The translations under genes were made by a program, and so were the position numbers. This document shows positions 50,883-59,406 of a DNA stretch of 64,000 bases, in pieces (position 1 is the first letter of the stretch; the number at the start of each line of letters is the position of its first letter). A model generated the notes under the pieces. That model was given only the letters and a program-made list of their open reading frames with translations, was not told where the DNA came from and searched no databases. Source of the stretch: CAYTEO01 sp964436825 (GTDB taxonomy: Bacteria; Krumholzibacteriota; Krumholzibacteriia; LZORAL124-64-63); contig CAYTEO010000003.1 in NCBI GenBank assembly GCA_964436825.1, positions 1 to 64,000 of the forward strand. The letters are read 5' to 3'.

Positions 50883-51329
50883 CTAGGCGCCTGCCTCGAG
50901 CAGGCTCGCCATCCCTTCCAGGGCCAGCACGTAGCTCTCCGGCCCGAAACCGGCGACGGTGGCGGTGACGACGTCGCCGATGAGGTTCCGGCGCCGCAGT
51001 TCCCCCCGCGCCGCGGGGTTGGTCAGGTGGACCTCCACGACCGGCACCGCGACCGCCAGCAGGGCGTCACGCACGGCCACCGAGGTGTGCGTGTAGGCCG
51101 CGGCGTTCAGGACGATCCCTTCGGCCACGTCGGCGGCCGCGTGGATGGCGTCCACCAGCTCGCCCTCGCCCGAATGCTGGCTGACCGTCACCTCCAGTCC
51201 GAGGCGCTCCCCCGTCTCCCGGCAGAGGGCGACGAGGTCGTCCCAGGTCCGCCGGCCGTACAGCTCCGGCTGGCGCCGGCCCAGGCGGTCCAGGTTGGGG
51301 CCGTTGAGGACGACGACCTTCGGCATCAT
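50883..51329 (-). CDS. aroQ: 3-dehydroquinate dehydratase, type II
   Basis: Shikimate pathway enzyme, 148 aa. VVLNGPNLDRLGRRQPELYG (catalytic Tyr), SQHSGEGELVDAIHAAAD, IVLNAAAYTHTSVAVRDALL, EVHLTNPAARGELRR. The ATG at 51329 shares bases with the TGA of the TPR gene; ATG 51326 is also possible. Confidence 0.95.
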   Translation of the reverse strand: MMPKVVVLNGPNLDRLGRRQPELYGRRTWDDLVALCRETGERLGLEVTVSQHSGEGELVDAIHAAADVAEGIVLNAAAYTHTSVAVRDALLAVAVPVVEVHLTNPAARGELRRRNLIGDVVTATVAGFGPESYVLALEGMASLLEAGA

Positions 51330-52117
51330 CCGGCCTCCCCTGGCCTGTCGTCCCGCTCCAGCTCCGCGATGCGCCGGGCCACGTCCTCCCGGTCGGGGTG
51401 CTGGGCCAGGATCCGCCGCAGGATCTGCAGCGCCTTGCGCCGATGTCCCTGCCGCAGGTAGATGTCGGCCAGCGTGCCGGTGAGGAAGACCTCGGGCACT
51501 CCCGGTGCGGGCTCCGCGAACTCGGCCGCGGGTCCGCTCTCCGTGGCTGCGGCGCCGCTTGCCGGCTCGGGCGCCGCGTCCCTCTCGGCCGCTGCCGGTG
51601 CCTCCGTCGGCGCATCCTCCGCCGCCTCCGTGTCCTGCTCCCGCAGGCGGGGAACGACCGGCGGCTCCGGTGGTCCGGAGGGTGCCCGCGGTTCCTCGCG
51701 CCCGACGGCATCCGCGCCCGCGGCGGGCGCCGCCGGTGCGGCCGGTGTCCCCTCCGCAGGCGGCGGCGACGCCTCCGTCTCCCCCTCCGCGCTCTCGGCC
51801 TCCGCGACGGTCTCCCCCGGTTCCGCCAGCTCCGCCAGCCGCTGCTCCGCGAAGGCGTGCCCGGGATCCTCCGCCAGGACCTGCCGCCACAGCTCCCCGG
51901 CCCGTTCCCTCTCGCCCCGCTCCTGGAGGGTGAGCGCCAGGACCACCCGGCCGCTCAGGGAGCCGGGGTGCCGGGCCAGCCCCTCCTCGAGCAGGGCGGC
52001 GGCCTCGTCCAGGCGCCCCAGCCGACGGTAGAGATCGGCCAGGGGGATGAAAAAGCGGCCGCCCGGGGACCGCCTCTGCTGCATCTCGAAATAGCGGACC
52101 TGCCGCTGATCGATCAC
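51326..52117 (-). CDS. Tetratricopeptide-repeat protein with long Ala/Pro/Glu linker
   Basis: 263 aa, GTG start with AGGTGA. Two TPR-like units at the N-terminus (FFIPLADLYRRLGRLDEAAA, GRVVLALTLQERGERERAGE) and one at the C-terminus (GTLADIYLRQGHRRKALQIL) flank about 105 low-complexity residues. No signal peptide, so cytoplasmic. Probably a scaffold; function unknown. First gene of the long operon. Confidence 0.8.
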   Translation of the reverse strand: MIDQRQVRYFEMQQRRSPGGRFFIPLADLYRRLGRLDEAAALLEEGLARHPGSLSGRVVLALTLQERGERERAGELWRQVLAEDPGHAFAEQRLAELAEPGETVAEAESAEGETEASPPPAEGTPAAPAAPAAGADAVGREEPRAPSGPPEPPVVPRLREQDTEAAEDAPTEAPAAAERDAAPEPASGAAATESGPAAEFAEPAPGVPEVFLTGTLADIYLRQGHRRKALQILRRILAQHPDREDVARRIAELERDDRPGEAG

Positions 52118-52158
52118 GGTATCACCTGGGTTGGGGTCGGGAGTCGCAACGTGGCGGA

Positions 52159-52187
52159 AGTCTAGCCAGTTGGCGCCACAACGTCAA
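52159..52187 (-). promoter_or_regulatory. Promoter of TPR-aroQ operon
   Basis: TTGACG (52187-52182), 17 bases, TAGACT (52164-52159), minus strand, with about 40 bases of leader. It probably serves the long run of genes down to lolD together with the promoter before efp. Confidence 0.7.
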
Positions 52188-52215
52188 GACAGAGCCGAGC
52201 GCGGGGGAATGTCGT

Positions 52216-52902
52216 TCAGCGGAGGATCCCCAGCCAGTCCCCGAGCAGGAACTGGAAGCGGCCGACCAGCAGCGAGAGGCGCCCCATGACGGCCGAGGCG
52301 AAGGCGGCGCCGAAGGTGGCCATCAGCACGACCAGGCCGAACCGGGACGCCGGCCCGCTGATCCGGCCGCGCCGGCGGGTCTGGATGAAGTAGACCAGGC
52401 CGCAGACCGTCCCGGCGACGATGATCAGCCGGCTGGCGAGGTAGCCGGCCCCGGCGCCCGGGACCCACAGCCCCTCCCCGATCGTCGCCCGGATCTGGTA
52501 GAGGAAGTCGCTGCGCAGGTAGCGGACCAGCCCGTACCCGGCGGTCGTGCCCAGGACGAAGGCCGTCGGCCAGCGCGACCAGCCGCGCCAGCGCGGCACC
52601 AGGCGGGTCAGCAGCAGCAACCCCAGGACGACCGGGACCACCGCGCCCCAGTCCCGTGGCGGGGGCGTCGCCCCCGGGTCGGTCCAGAGGATCGCCCGCG
52701 GATGGAGCCGTACGATGACCTGGGGCCAGAGGGTCGTCCAGAAACCGATGACCATCCAGTAGGCCGCCGAGACGCCGACGAACAGGTGTTCGGCGAACTT
52801 GTAGAGGGGATTGTCCCGCCAGAGGAACGACAGCACCATCAGGGTCAGCAGGGCGCCGATCCAGACCTCCAGGCCGCTGGTGATCGAGAGGGTCTGGTTC
52901 AT
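52216..52902 (-). CDS. Unknown multi-span membrane protein (228 aa)
   Basis: Not recognised. Starts at ATG 52902 with GGAGGAGAG; the longer frame is an antisense-like extension. About six hydrophobic helices, for example VWIGALLTLMVLSFLWRD, FVGVSAAYWMVIGFWTTLWP, VVPVVLGLLLLTRLVP, LIIVAGTVCGLVYFIQ and FGLVVLMATFGAAFASAVMG. FAEHLFVGVSAAYWMVIGFW is a compact conserved-looking motif. Last gene of the operon; overlaps the previous gene by 4 bases. Confidence 0.8.
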   Translation of the reverse strand: MNQTLSITSGLEVWIGALLTLMVLSFLWRDNPLYKFAEHLFVGVSAAYWMVIGFWTTLWPQVIVRLHPRAILWTDPGATPPPRDWGAVVPVVLGLLLLTRLVPRWRGWSRWPTAFVLGTTAGYGLVRYLRSDFLYQIRATIGEGLWVPGAGAGYLASRLIIVAGTVCGLVYFIQTRRRGRISGPASRFGLVVLMATFGAAFASAVMGRLSLLVGRFQFLLGDWLGILR

Positions 52903-53762
52903 CGTCCTCTCCTCCCCGCGGCGAGCCAGGCGACGTTGCCCAACAGGATCAGCACGACCAGCAGCAGGTGCGCCACGGCCTGCGGCCCCATCCCCAGGCC
53001 GGCCCGCTGGTCGGCGGGAACGCGGTCGGGATAACGGGCGTGGAGGGCCGCCTCGTACTCCGAGGCCCCCTTCAGGGCCGCCAGCAGGCCCAGCAGCTGC
53101 TGGGGATAGTACGGGAAGAACTGGGGCGCGCCGACACCGGTACAGCCGCCAGCCACGGGAACGTCCAGGACGTCCCCGGCGTAGAGGATCCACTCCTTCA
53201 GTCCCGGCACCCCGGCCGAGAGGCTGACGACGAGCCCGAAGTCGGCCAGCCCGGTCACCCCGCGCAGCAGGGGCGCTCCGGCCAGGGGCCGGCCTGCCAT
53301 GTCGGTGTCGTAGCGCGCGGCCAGGGAGTCGCGCAGGGAGTTGATCAGCATCTCCCCGCCGGCCTGGAAGCCGAGGCAGAGGTAGTCGCGTCCCGGCTCC
53401 GCGTCCGGGAACTCGCGGGCGATGACCCGGTCGACGACCCGGTCGATCATGTTGTTCCCCGTGGGCCAGAGGGAGAGGTAGCAGACCGGGTGCCCCGACA
53501 GCAGGGCGTGGCGGGTCAACGCCTCCGCCATCGGCTCCAGTTCCGGGGCCGAGCTGGGCGAGTAGTCCAGCGAGAGCAGGATCGGCCGTCCTTCCGGCAA
53601 CGCCTCGATGCGGTCGAAGACGGCGCGGACGATCCGGCTGGGTCGGTCGCGGAAACGGACGCCGCTCAGCAGCGAGGCGACCAGGGCCGCGGCCAGCAGC
53701 AGGTAGAGCCACCGCCGGTCCAGGCGGAGCAGGCGCACCATTGCCGTTGCCGGCCCGCTCAC
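52899..53762 (-). CDS. Unknown membrane-anchored protein (287 aa)
   Basis: Not recognised. N-terminal helix (WLYLLLAAALVASLLSGV), a soluble domain of about 215 residues with an alpha/beta look (ILLSLDYSPSSAPELEPMAE, YLCLGFQAGGEMLINSLRD), and a C-terminal helix (VAHLLLVVLILLGNVAWLAA). The soluble part lies between the two helices and so most likely faces the periplasm or the cytoplasm as one block. Overlaps both neighbours by 4 bases. Confidence 0.8.
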   Translation of the reverse strand: MSGPATAMVRLLRLDRRWLYLLLAAALVASLLSGVRFRDRPSRIVRAVFDRIEALPEGRPILLSLDYSPSSAPELEPMAEALTRHALLSGHPVCYLSLWPTGNNMIDRVVDRVIAREFPDAEPGRDYLCLGFQAGGEMLINSLRDSLAARYDTDMAGRPLAGAPLLRGVTGLADFGLVVSLSAGVPGLKEWILYAGDVLDVPVAGGCTGVGAPQFFPYYPQQLLGLLAALKGASEYEAALHARYPDRVPADQRAGLGMGPQAVAHLLLVVLILLGNVAWLAAGRRGR

Positions 53763-54460
53763 GAGGCGTCACCCCCGGCGTCGTCGTGCTCCAGGCCCAG
53801 GATCATCCGCAGGGCCAGGGCCACCGTCCCCAGGGCGATGCCGATCATCAGCGCCCGCTGACCGGCCGTGTTGGGGACGCTCAGGATCCACAGGGAGATG
53901 TCCTCGAACGGCAGGCGCGACAGCAGGGTCCCGCCGCCCAGGCCGGCCATGGGGATGCGGCCCAGCAGGACCAGCAGGGCCGCCGCCAGCAGGACGCTGC
54001 TCTCCAGGGAGCGGGCCCGGAAGGCCCGCACCGACGCCGAGACGACGTAGAAGGCGAGCAGGGAGAAGATGGTGGCGTGCAGGGGCGAGAGGACGTCCTC
54101 GAAGATCCGCGAGAGCAGGCTGGCCGGGTCGGTGACGCTCCCCTGCAGTCCGGGCGGACCGCCCAGCTTGGCCAGCCCGGCCACCAGGACGACGACGAAC
54201 GAGACCAGGGTGACGATCGAGTAGGGCCAGTCCCGGCCGCGATCGCGGACGCGCCGCCAGTGGTCGGCCAGCAGGTTCGCCCCGCCGAGCACGAAGGCGA
54301 AGACGGCCAGGACGCTGAACCAGAGGGAGAAGTGCTCGTCGGCGAAGACGAACCAGCGCCACGGGGGCCCCGCCCCGTCGGGTCCGTGGGGGACGAAGGA
54401 GGCCACGACCAGGACGGTCGCCACGACGGCCAGCAGGCTCCGCGGTTTCGGTCGTCCCAT
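53759..54460 (-). CDS. Unknown multi-span membrane protein (233 aa)
   Basis: Not recognised. Six or so helices: LLAVVATVLVVASFV, WFSVLAVFAFVLGGANLL, SIVTLVSFVVVLVAGL, IFSLLAFYVVSASV, VLLAAALLVLLGRIP, ALMIGIALGTVALALRMIL. A loop contains FEDVLSPLHATIFSLLAF. Six bases after the DUF6754-like gene. Confidence 0.8.
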   Translation of the reverse strand: MGRPKPRSLLAVVATVLVVASFVPHGPDGAGPPWRWFVFADEHFSLWFSVLAVFAFVLGGANLLADHWRRVRDRGRDWPYSIVTLVSFVVVLVAGLAKLGGPPGLQGSVTDPASLLSRIFEDVLSPLHATIFSLLAFYVVSASVRAFRARSLESSVLLAAALLVLLGRIPMAGLGGGTLLSRLPFEDISLWILSVPNTAGQRALMIGIALGTVALALRMILGLEHDDAGGDAS

Positions 54461-54466
54461 CTTGCC

Positions 54467-55285
54467 TCACCTGGGCTGGACGAGATCCATCAGGATCGCC
54501 CGGGCCGACGACCAGGCGCCTCCCCACAGGGCGGCTCCCGTCGTGACGACGACACCGAGCACGATGACGGCGGCGGCCAGCATCCGGGCCAGGTCCTGCC
54601 CGCGCAGGCTGCCCAGCAGGGGCCTGTCGCCCCGCAGCGACGCACCGGCCGCGAACAGCTCCTCCCCGATCAGGACCTCGTCGCAGGCGGCGACCAGGAA
54701 CGGCAGCTGGACCGGGCTGGCGCTGCCGGCGATCTGGACGGCGCCCACCTGGTAGCCGCCCTCCGCCAGCAGCAGCGCCTCGGCGGCGAAGGCGCCGAAC
54801 AGCAGGCAGACGCCCGGGCGCAGCCGGGCGATCATCCCGTCGACCCGCGCCGTGAAGCCCAGCGCGTCGTCGGTGACGTAGCTGACCCTGGCGTCGTCCC
54901 AGGCCTCCTCCCTTCCGGCGTCACGGTAACCGAGACGACAGGCGGTGCGGGCCTCGGCCATCACCAGGCTGCGGTTCGTGGGCACGATCAGCTCGCCGCC
55001 CGCACGGGCCACCATGGCGGCGACGGGGCGCAGGACGGCCAGCGCCGCGACCGTCTGCAGGTTGTCCAGGTCCCGGGTCCCGGGGACGAACAGGACGGGC
55101 CGGCCGGCGGCGACGCTCTCGGTGACGGCCCGGGAGACGGCCTGCAGGGCAGGCAGTTCCCGCAGCGGCACGGGTTCGCCCCGCCGGGCGCGGACGATCG
55201 CGGCGACGATCAGGGCGCAGACGACTCCGCCGACCAGGGCCACGTTCCAGGCCTGGAGCAGGCTCCCTCCGGCCGCGGGTGTCAT
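54467..55285 (-). CDS. Membrane-anchored protein, possibly DUF6754 family (272 aa)
   Basis: Starts at ATG 55285, overlapping the 91-aa gene by 4 bases. N-terminal helix (VALVGGVVCALIVAAIV), a soluble domain with ELIVPTNRSLVMAEARTACR, AEALLLAEGGYQVGAVQIAG and VAACDEVLIGEELFAAGASL, and a C-terminal helix (MLAAAVIVLGVVVTTGAALW). These phrases resemble what I remember of DUF6754, but I cannot verify this. Function unknown. Confidence 0.75.
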   Translation of the reverse strand: MTPAAGGSLLQAWNVALVGGVVCALIVAAIVRARRGEPVPLRELPALQAVSRAVTESVAAGRPVLFVPGTRDLDNLQTVAALAVLRPVAAMVARAGGELIVPTNRSLVMAEARTACRLGYRDAGREEAWDDARVSYVTDDALGFTARVDGMIARLRPGVCLLFGAFAAEALLLAEGGYQVGAVQIAGSASPVQLPFLVAACDEVLIGEELFAAGASLRGDRPLLGSLRGQDLARMLAAAVIVLGVVVTTGAALWGGAWSSARAILMDLVQPR

Positions 55286-55557
55286 CGTGCCGCCTCCCGT
55301 CCGCCCGGGTCGCTGCCCCGCTCCAGCCTGTCCAGCAGCGCGGCGTAGCGGTCGGGATCGTCCAGGACCGCCCGCCACGGCGCGATCAACTCGTCCGGGA
55401 CGAGCGCCGTCGCCAGCGGCTCGACCAGCCGCAGCCCCTGCCCCAGCAGCCGCGAGACGGGCCGGCAGAACTCGAGCCAGAGCAGGGCGGCGCCCGTCAG
55501 GCGCCGCCTCTCCAGTCCCCGGGCCAGCCGTTCCACGTCGGTCGGAGCGCCGGTCAT
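55282..55557 (-). CDS. Small unknown protein (91 aa)
   Basis: 91 aa, charged, with one moderately hydrophobic stretch (LTGAALLWLEFCRPVSRLL). Not recognised. Lies 4 bases after the acyl-CoA dehydrogenase and overlaps the following gene by 4 bases, so translation is probably coupled. Confidence 0.65.
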   Translation of the reverse strand: MTGAPTDVERLARGLERRRLTGAALLWLEFCRPVSRLLGQGLRLVEPLATALVPDELIAPWRAVLDDPDRYAALLDRLERGSDPGGREAAR

Positions 55558-55561
55558 CGCC

Positions 55562-57208
55562 TCACACCTTCTCCTTGATGGCGGCGGTGATGGCCACGAG
55601 GTCGGCCAGGTCGCCCGCGTGGGACCGCACCGGATCGGCCGCCGCCAGACCCGACAGCAACGCGGCGGCCTCGGACCGGGTCTCGCTCTCCCCGTCCGGC
55701 AGGAAACCAGACACGCAGGCGGCTGTTCCCTGGCCGACGGCCGCCAGGGTCCCGCGGGCGAACAGGCGGGCCATCCGGCGACCGAGCTCCCTGTCCTCGC
55801 CGGCAGCAGCCGCCCGGCGGCAGAACGCTGCCGCCACCTCGCAGCGGGCCATCATGTCGGCGAGCAAGAACTGGACCGGCTGCCGGCTCGCCAGGCGCTG
55901 GCCGTGGAGCCAGAGGATGACCCGGTTCAGGTCGCGCATGGCGGCGGCCACCTCGGCCGCACCCACGTCGGGCTCCGACGCGGCCAGCTCGTCGAGAGCC
56001 GTCGCCTGCTGCTCGTACCACTCCCCCCTGGAGCGGACGGTCGCCTTCCAGCGGTAGAGGGCGATGATGCTCTGCTGGATCTCGCTGGTCCCCTCGTAGA
56101 TCGTCGTGATCCGGACGTCCCGCTTGATCTTCTCGACCATGTACTCGCGGGCGTAACCGTAGCCGCCGTGGGCCTGGATGGCGGCGTCGGCGGCCCGGTT
56201 GCCGGCCTCGGTGCACCAGAGCTTGGCCACCGAGCCCTCGACCTGCAGGCCCTCCTCGCCGCTGTCGAGCCGGTGGGCGATCTCCTCGACGTAGGCCCGG
56301 CCCGCCGCCAGGTCGACCCAGTGGGGAGCGAGCAGCTTGGCTCCGTAGCCCTCCAGCTCGATGAGGGTCTTGCCGAACTGGAGTCGCTCGCTGGCGTAGC
56401 GGACGGCCCGCACCAGGGCCTCCTGGCCCGCCCCCAGGCCGAAGCTGCCGACCATCAGCCGGGTGTAGCCGAACACGGCGTTGGCCTGCTTGAGCCCCTG
56501 GCCCTCGACACCGCCGAGCAGGTGATCGGCCGGCACCACGACGTCCTCCAGGATGACCCCCGAGGTGTTCGAGGCGCGGATGCCGTGCTTGTCCTCGTGT
56601 CTGCCGACGCTCAGGCCCGGGGTGTCGCGCTCGACGACGAAGAAACTGGGTCCCTCGGGAGTGCGGGCCAGGATGGTGTAGAGGTCGGCCACACCGCCGT
56701 TGGTGATGAACTGTTTCGTCCCGTTGAGGCGGTAGCCGGTGACGTTGCCGTCGCCGTCGGTGATGCGGTCGGCACGGGTCTGGATCGCCGCCACGTTGCT
56801 GCCGGCCGCCGGCTCGGTGACGCCGTAGGCGACGATCAGTCCCTCGCCGGCGATGCGGGAGAGCCAGTGCTGCTTCTGTTCCGGGGTGCCGCCCACCAGG
56901 ATGGGATCGGTCCCCAGACAGATGGCCAGGAAGGCCGTGGCGATGCCCAGGTCGGTGGCCGCCATCTCCTCCGAGACGCGGCAGATGTCCAGGGCGCCGC
57001 CGCCCAGGCCGCCGTACTCGGCGGGGATGAACACCAGGTGCATCCCCACGTCCGGCGACAGGAGCTTGCGGATGAACGACTCGGGGAACTCGTCCCGGGC
57101 GTCCAGATCCAGCCTTGCGGCATCGGGCAGGTCCCGGGCGACGATCTGGCGCAGGGTCTGGACGATCATCTCGCGCATCTCGGCGCTCAGGCCAGAGGTG
57201 AAGGTCAT
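55562..57208 (-). CDS. Acyl-CoA dehydrogenase
   Basis: 548-aa FAD enzyme. N-terminal helical domain, VAYGVTEPAAGSNVAAIQTR and GTKQFITNGGVADLYTI (flavin/beta domain), catalytic Glu372 in IYEGTSEIQ, then an extra C-terminal helical region of about 165 residues as in long-chain (VLCAD-like) members. Oxidises acyl-CoA to enoyl-CoA; chain length unknown. ATG at 57208 has GGAGGAG. Next to membrane proteins and a PhzF homologue rather than to other beta-oxidation genes. Confidence 0.93.
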   Translation of the reverse strand: MTFTSGLSAEMREMIVQTLRQIVARDLPDAARLDLDARDEFPESFIRKLLSPDVGMHLVFIPAEYGGLGGGALDICRVSEEMAATDLGIATAFLAICLGTDPILVGGTPEQKQHWLSRIAGEGLIVAYGVTEPAAGSNVAAIQTRADRITDGDGNVTGYRLNGTKQFITNGGVADLYTILARTPEGPSFFVVERDTPGLSVGRHEDKHGIRASNTSGVILEDVVVPADHLLGGVEGQGLKQANAVFGYTRLMVGSFGLGAGQEALVRAVRYASERLQFGKTLIELEGYGAKLLAPHWVDLAAGRAYVEEIAHRLDSGEEGLQVEGSVAKLWCTEAGNRAADAAIQAHGGYGYAREYMVEKIKRDVRITTIYEGTSEIQQSIIALYRWKATVRSRGEWYEQQATALDELAASEPDVGAAEVAAAMRDLNRVILWLHGQRLASRQPVQFLLADMMARCEVAAAFCRRAAAAGEDRELGRRMARLFARGTLAAVGQGTAACVSGFLPDGESETRSEAAALLSGLAAADPVRSHAGDLADLVAITAAIKEKV

Positions 57209-57247
57209 GCTCACTCCTCCGTGGTGGTGGCGATCGTGGTAGTCGCT

Positions 57248-58192
57248 TCAGGTCGCGGGGAATGGATCCGACGGCGGCCTGGCGTCCGGCACCAGGGTCC
57301 CCTCGCCGACGACGACGCAATGCCCGCCCACGCTGGTGCGGACGATGCGTCCGTCCTGCAGGTCGGCCTCCGCATAGAGCAGGCTCGGGCGCCCCATCTC
57401 GACCCCCTGTTCCGAGACGATGCGGACCCGCTCCCGGCCCGCCACGAGCCGATGCTTGACCATGTAGGCCAGCAGCGAGCCGACGGCGCTGCCCGTGGCG
57501 GCATCCTCGGGGATCCCGAAGCTCTGGGCGAACATGCGGCAGTGGACGTCCGCCTCAGGCGAGACGGTCTCGCAGGTGAAGACGAACAGGTCACCGAAAC
57601 CGAGATCGGCCGCCAGCTCCCGGGCGCCGCTGCGGCTGGGACGCACGTCCTGGACGGCGGCCAGGGAACCGACCGGGACGATGTGGATCGGCAGGCCGAT
57701 GGAGACGATCTCGCACGGCAGGCCCGTGATGGCGATGTCGCGCTCCCGGATCCCCAGGGCCCGGGCCACCTTGGCCCGCTGGTAGTACTGGCCGATGAAC
57801 TCGGCAGGCGGGTACTCGATGGAGTAGAGGGGGGTGCCGCCTTCCCGGGAGACGAGCACCGGGTAGATCCCCGTCTCGGTGCGCCAGCGGAAGCGCCGTC
57901 CCTGCCGCCGGGGGACGAGCCGGCCCAGGTGCTCCAGGCCGCAGGTGGCCCCCAGCAGGGAGATCCCGGACATGGGGACCTCGCCCATGGGCGTGAAGAT
58001 CCGCAGGTCCCACGCCTCGTCCTGCCGGGCCTCGCTCGTGACGAAGGCGGTCTCCCCTTCCCCCATCTCGCGTGCGATGTCCTGCATCTGCGCCCGCGTC
58101 AGGTCGCCGGCGTCGGGGAACAGGGTCAGCCGGCTCCCGCCGAACGGGGTGCGGGTGAAGACATCGAGATGGAGATAGCTGTAGCGGGGCAA
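57248..58192 (-). CDS. PhzF-family epimerase/isomerase-like protein
   Basis: 314 aa from a TTG at 58192 with GGGAGG 8 bases upstream. Begins YSYLHLDVFTRTPFGGSRLT, as PhzF (FxxxPFGGNP), then EMGEGETAFVTS with the catalytic-type Glu, and a second half with FAQSFGIPEDAATGSAVGSL (the diagnostic DPATGSA-like motif). The usual GHPTLG motif is changed to SGISLLGA, and the GGNP to GGSR. Substrate unknown. Confidence 0.83.
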   Translation of the reverse strand: MPRYSYLHLDVFTRTPFGGSRLTLFPDAGDLTRAQMQDIAREMGEGETAFVTSEARQDEAWDLRIFTPMGEVPMSGISLLGATCGLEHLGRLVPRRQGRRFRWRTETGIYPVLVSREGGTPLYSIEYPPAEFIGQYYQRAKVARALGIRERDIAITGLPCEIVSIGLPIHIVPVGSLAAVQDVRPSRSGARELAADLGFGDLFVFTCETVSPEADVHCRMFAQSFGIPEDAATGSAVGSLLAYMVKHRLVAGRERVRIVSEQGVEMGRPSLLYAEADLQDGRIVRTSVGGHCVVVGEGTLVPDARPPSDPFPAT

Positions 58193-58232
58193 GCGGACCA
58201 CCTCCCGGTACGGCGCAGCGTCGATGCGGCCG

Positions 58233-58261
58233 AGTCTAGTCCCCGGAGCCGAGGGAGGCAA
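58233..58261 (-). promoter_or_regulatory. Promoter of the PhzF/ACAD/membrane operon
   Basis: TTGCCT (58261-58256), 17 bases, TAGACT (58238-58233), minus strand, about 40 bases before the PhzF-like gene. Upstream, a CGGCCGC/GCGGCCG palindrome (58297-58310) follows acpS and may end that operon. Confidence 0.6.
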
Positions 58262-58317
58262 GGAACGGTTGTACCGGCGCCTGCTCCCGGACCGTCCGGC
58301 CGCGCGGCCGCAGCGGA

Positions 58318-58692
58318 TCAGATCAGGACGACGACGGCGACGGCATGTTCCCGTTCGTGGCTGAGAGAGACGAGGGTGCCGGATACGCCCCGGCCGGACA
58401 GTGCCTCGCGCGCCCGTCCGTGGAGCCTGAGGGATGGAACGCCTCCCGGGTCGTGGACGACCTCGATGTCGCGGTAACCGATCCCGGCGGCGGACTCGCC
58501 CAGCGCCTTGAGCAGCGCCTCCTTGGCTGCCCAGCGGGCGGCCAGGGTCGCTGCTGCCGCCGCCGGCTGGCGCCCCAGCGCCACGGCGATCTCGCCCGGG
58601 CGGAAGCAGCGCTGCAGGAAGCGGTCGCCGTGGCGCCGCCACAGTTCCTCGATGCGCTTGCAGGAGACGATGTCCACGCCCAGTCCCAGCAT
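58318..58692 (-). CDS. acpS: Holo-[acyl-carrier-protein] synthase
   Basis: Transfers phosphopantetheine to ACP. 124 aa. GLGVDIVSCKRIEELW, LAARWAAKEALLKALGES, IEVVHDPGGVPSLRLHG and LVSLSHEREHAVAVVV are all AcpS motifs. Last gene of the glycan operon, 9 bases after the sugar transferase. Confidence 0.95.
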   Translation of the reverse strand: MLGLGVDIVSCKRIEELWRRHGDRFLQRCFRPGEIAVALGRQPAAAAATLAARWAAKEALLKALGESAAGIGYRDIEVVHDPGGVPSLRLHGRAREALSGRGVSGTLVSLSHEREHAVAVVVLI

Positions 58693-58701
58693 CGCCGCCC
58701 C

Positions 58702-59403
58702 CTAGTAGGCGCCCTTGCGCTCGATGACCGCCGGCAGGGTCCGTGTCAGGATCCAGAGGTCGAACAGCAGACCCTGGCGACGGATGTACTCCAGGTCCAG
58801 CCGCATCCACTCCTCGAAGTCCAGGTGGCTCCTCCCGGAGATCTGCCAGAGGCAGGTCAGGCCGGGCTTGACGAGCAGCCGCCGGGCCTGGGCCGGGGTG
58901 TAGAGCCGCACCTCCGACGGGATCTGCGGCCGCGGCCCCACGATGCTCATCTCACCCCGCAGGACGTTCCAGAGCTGGGGGAACTCGTCCAGGCTGCTGC
59001 GACGGATGAACCTGCCCACGCCGGTGATCCGCGGGTCGTCCTGGATCTTGAAGGCGGCTCCGGTCGCCTCGTTGAGATGGGCCAGCTCCTGCTTGCGCTG
59101 CTCGGCGTCGACGACCATGGAGCGGAACTTGTAGCAGGTGAACAACCGTCCCCCGCGGCCGACCCGCTGCTGCCGGAAGAAGACGGGGCCCGGCGACTCC
59201 AGCTTGATCAGCAGGACGAGGAACGGGAACAGCGGCAGGATCAGCAGCAGGCCCCCCAGGGCCGCCACGATGTCCAGGACCCGCTTGGCGGCGCGATAGG
59301 CCAGCGTCGTGCGCGGCACCGGGCCGTCAGGGTCGAGGGCGATGTAGGCGTCGAAACCGCCCCGATCGGCGAAGACGTCATCCCTGGCGGTGAGTCCTGC
59401 CAT
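58702..59403 (-). CDS. Undecaprenyl-phosphate sugar phosphotransferase (WbaP/WcaJ-type)
   Basis: 233 aa. One membrane segment (LDIVAALGGLLLILPLFPFLVLL) and the bacterial sugar-transferase domain: FRQQRVGRGGRLFTCYKFRS, DDPRITGVGRFIRRSSLDEF, PQLWNVLRGEMSIVGPRP, and LTCLWQISGRSHLDFEEW. Starts lipid-linked O-unit or capsule synthesis by putting a sugar phosphate on undecaprenyl phosphate. No N-terminal four-helix domain, so the short form. Confidence 0.93.
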   Translation of the reverse strand: MAGLTARDDVFADRGGFDAYIALDPDGPVPRTTLAYRAAKRVLDIVAALGGLLLILPLFPFLVLLIKLESPGPVFFRQQRVGRGGRLFTCYKFRSMVVDAEQRKQELAHLNEATGAAFKIQDDPRITGVGRFIRRSSLDEFPQLWNVLRGEMSIVGPRPQIPSEVRLYTPAQARRLLVKPGLTCLWQISGRSHLDFEEWMRLDLEYIRRQGLLFDLWILTRTLPAVIERKGAY

Positions 59404-59406
59404 GCG

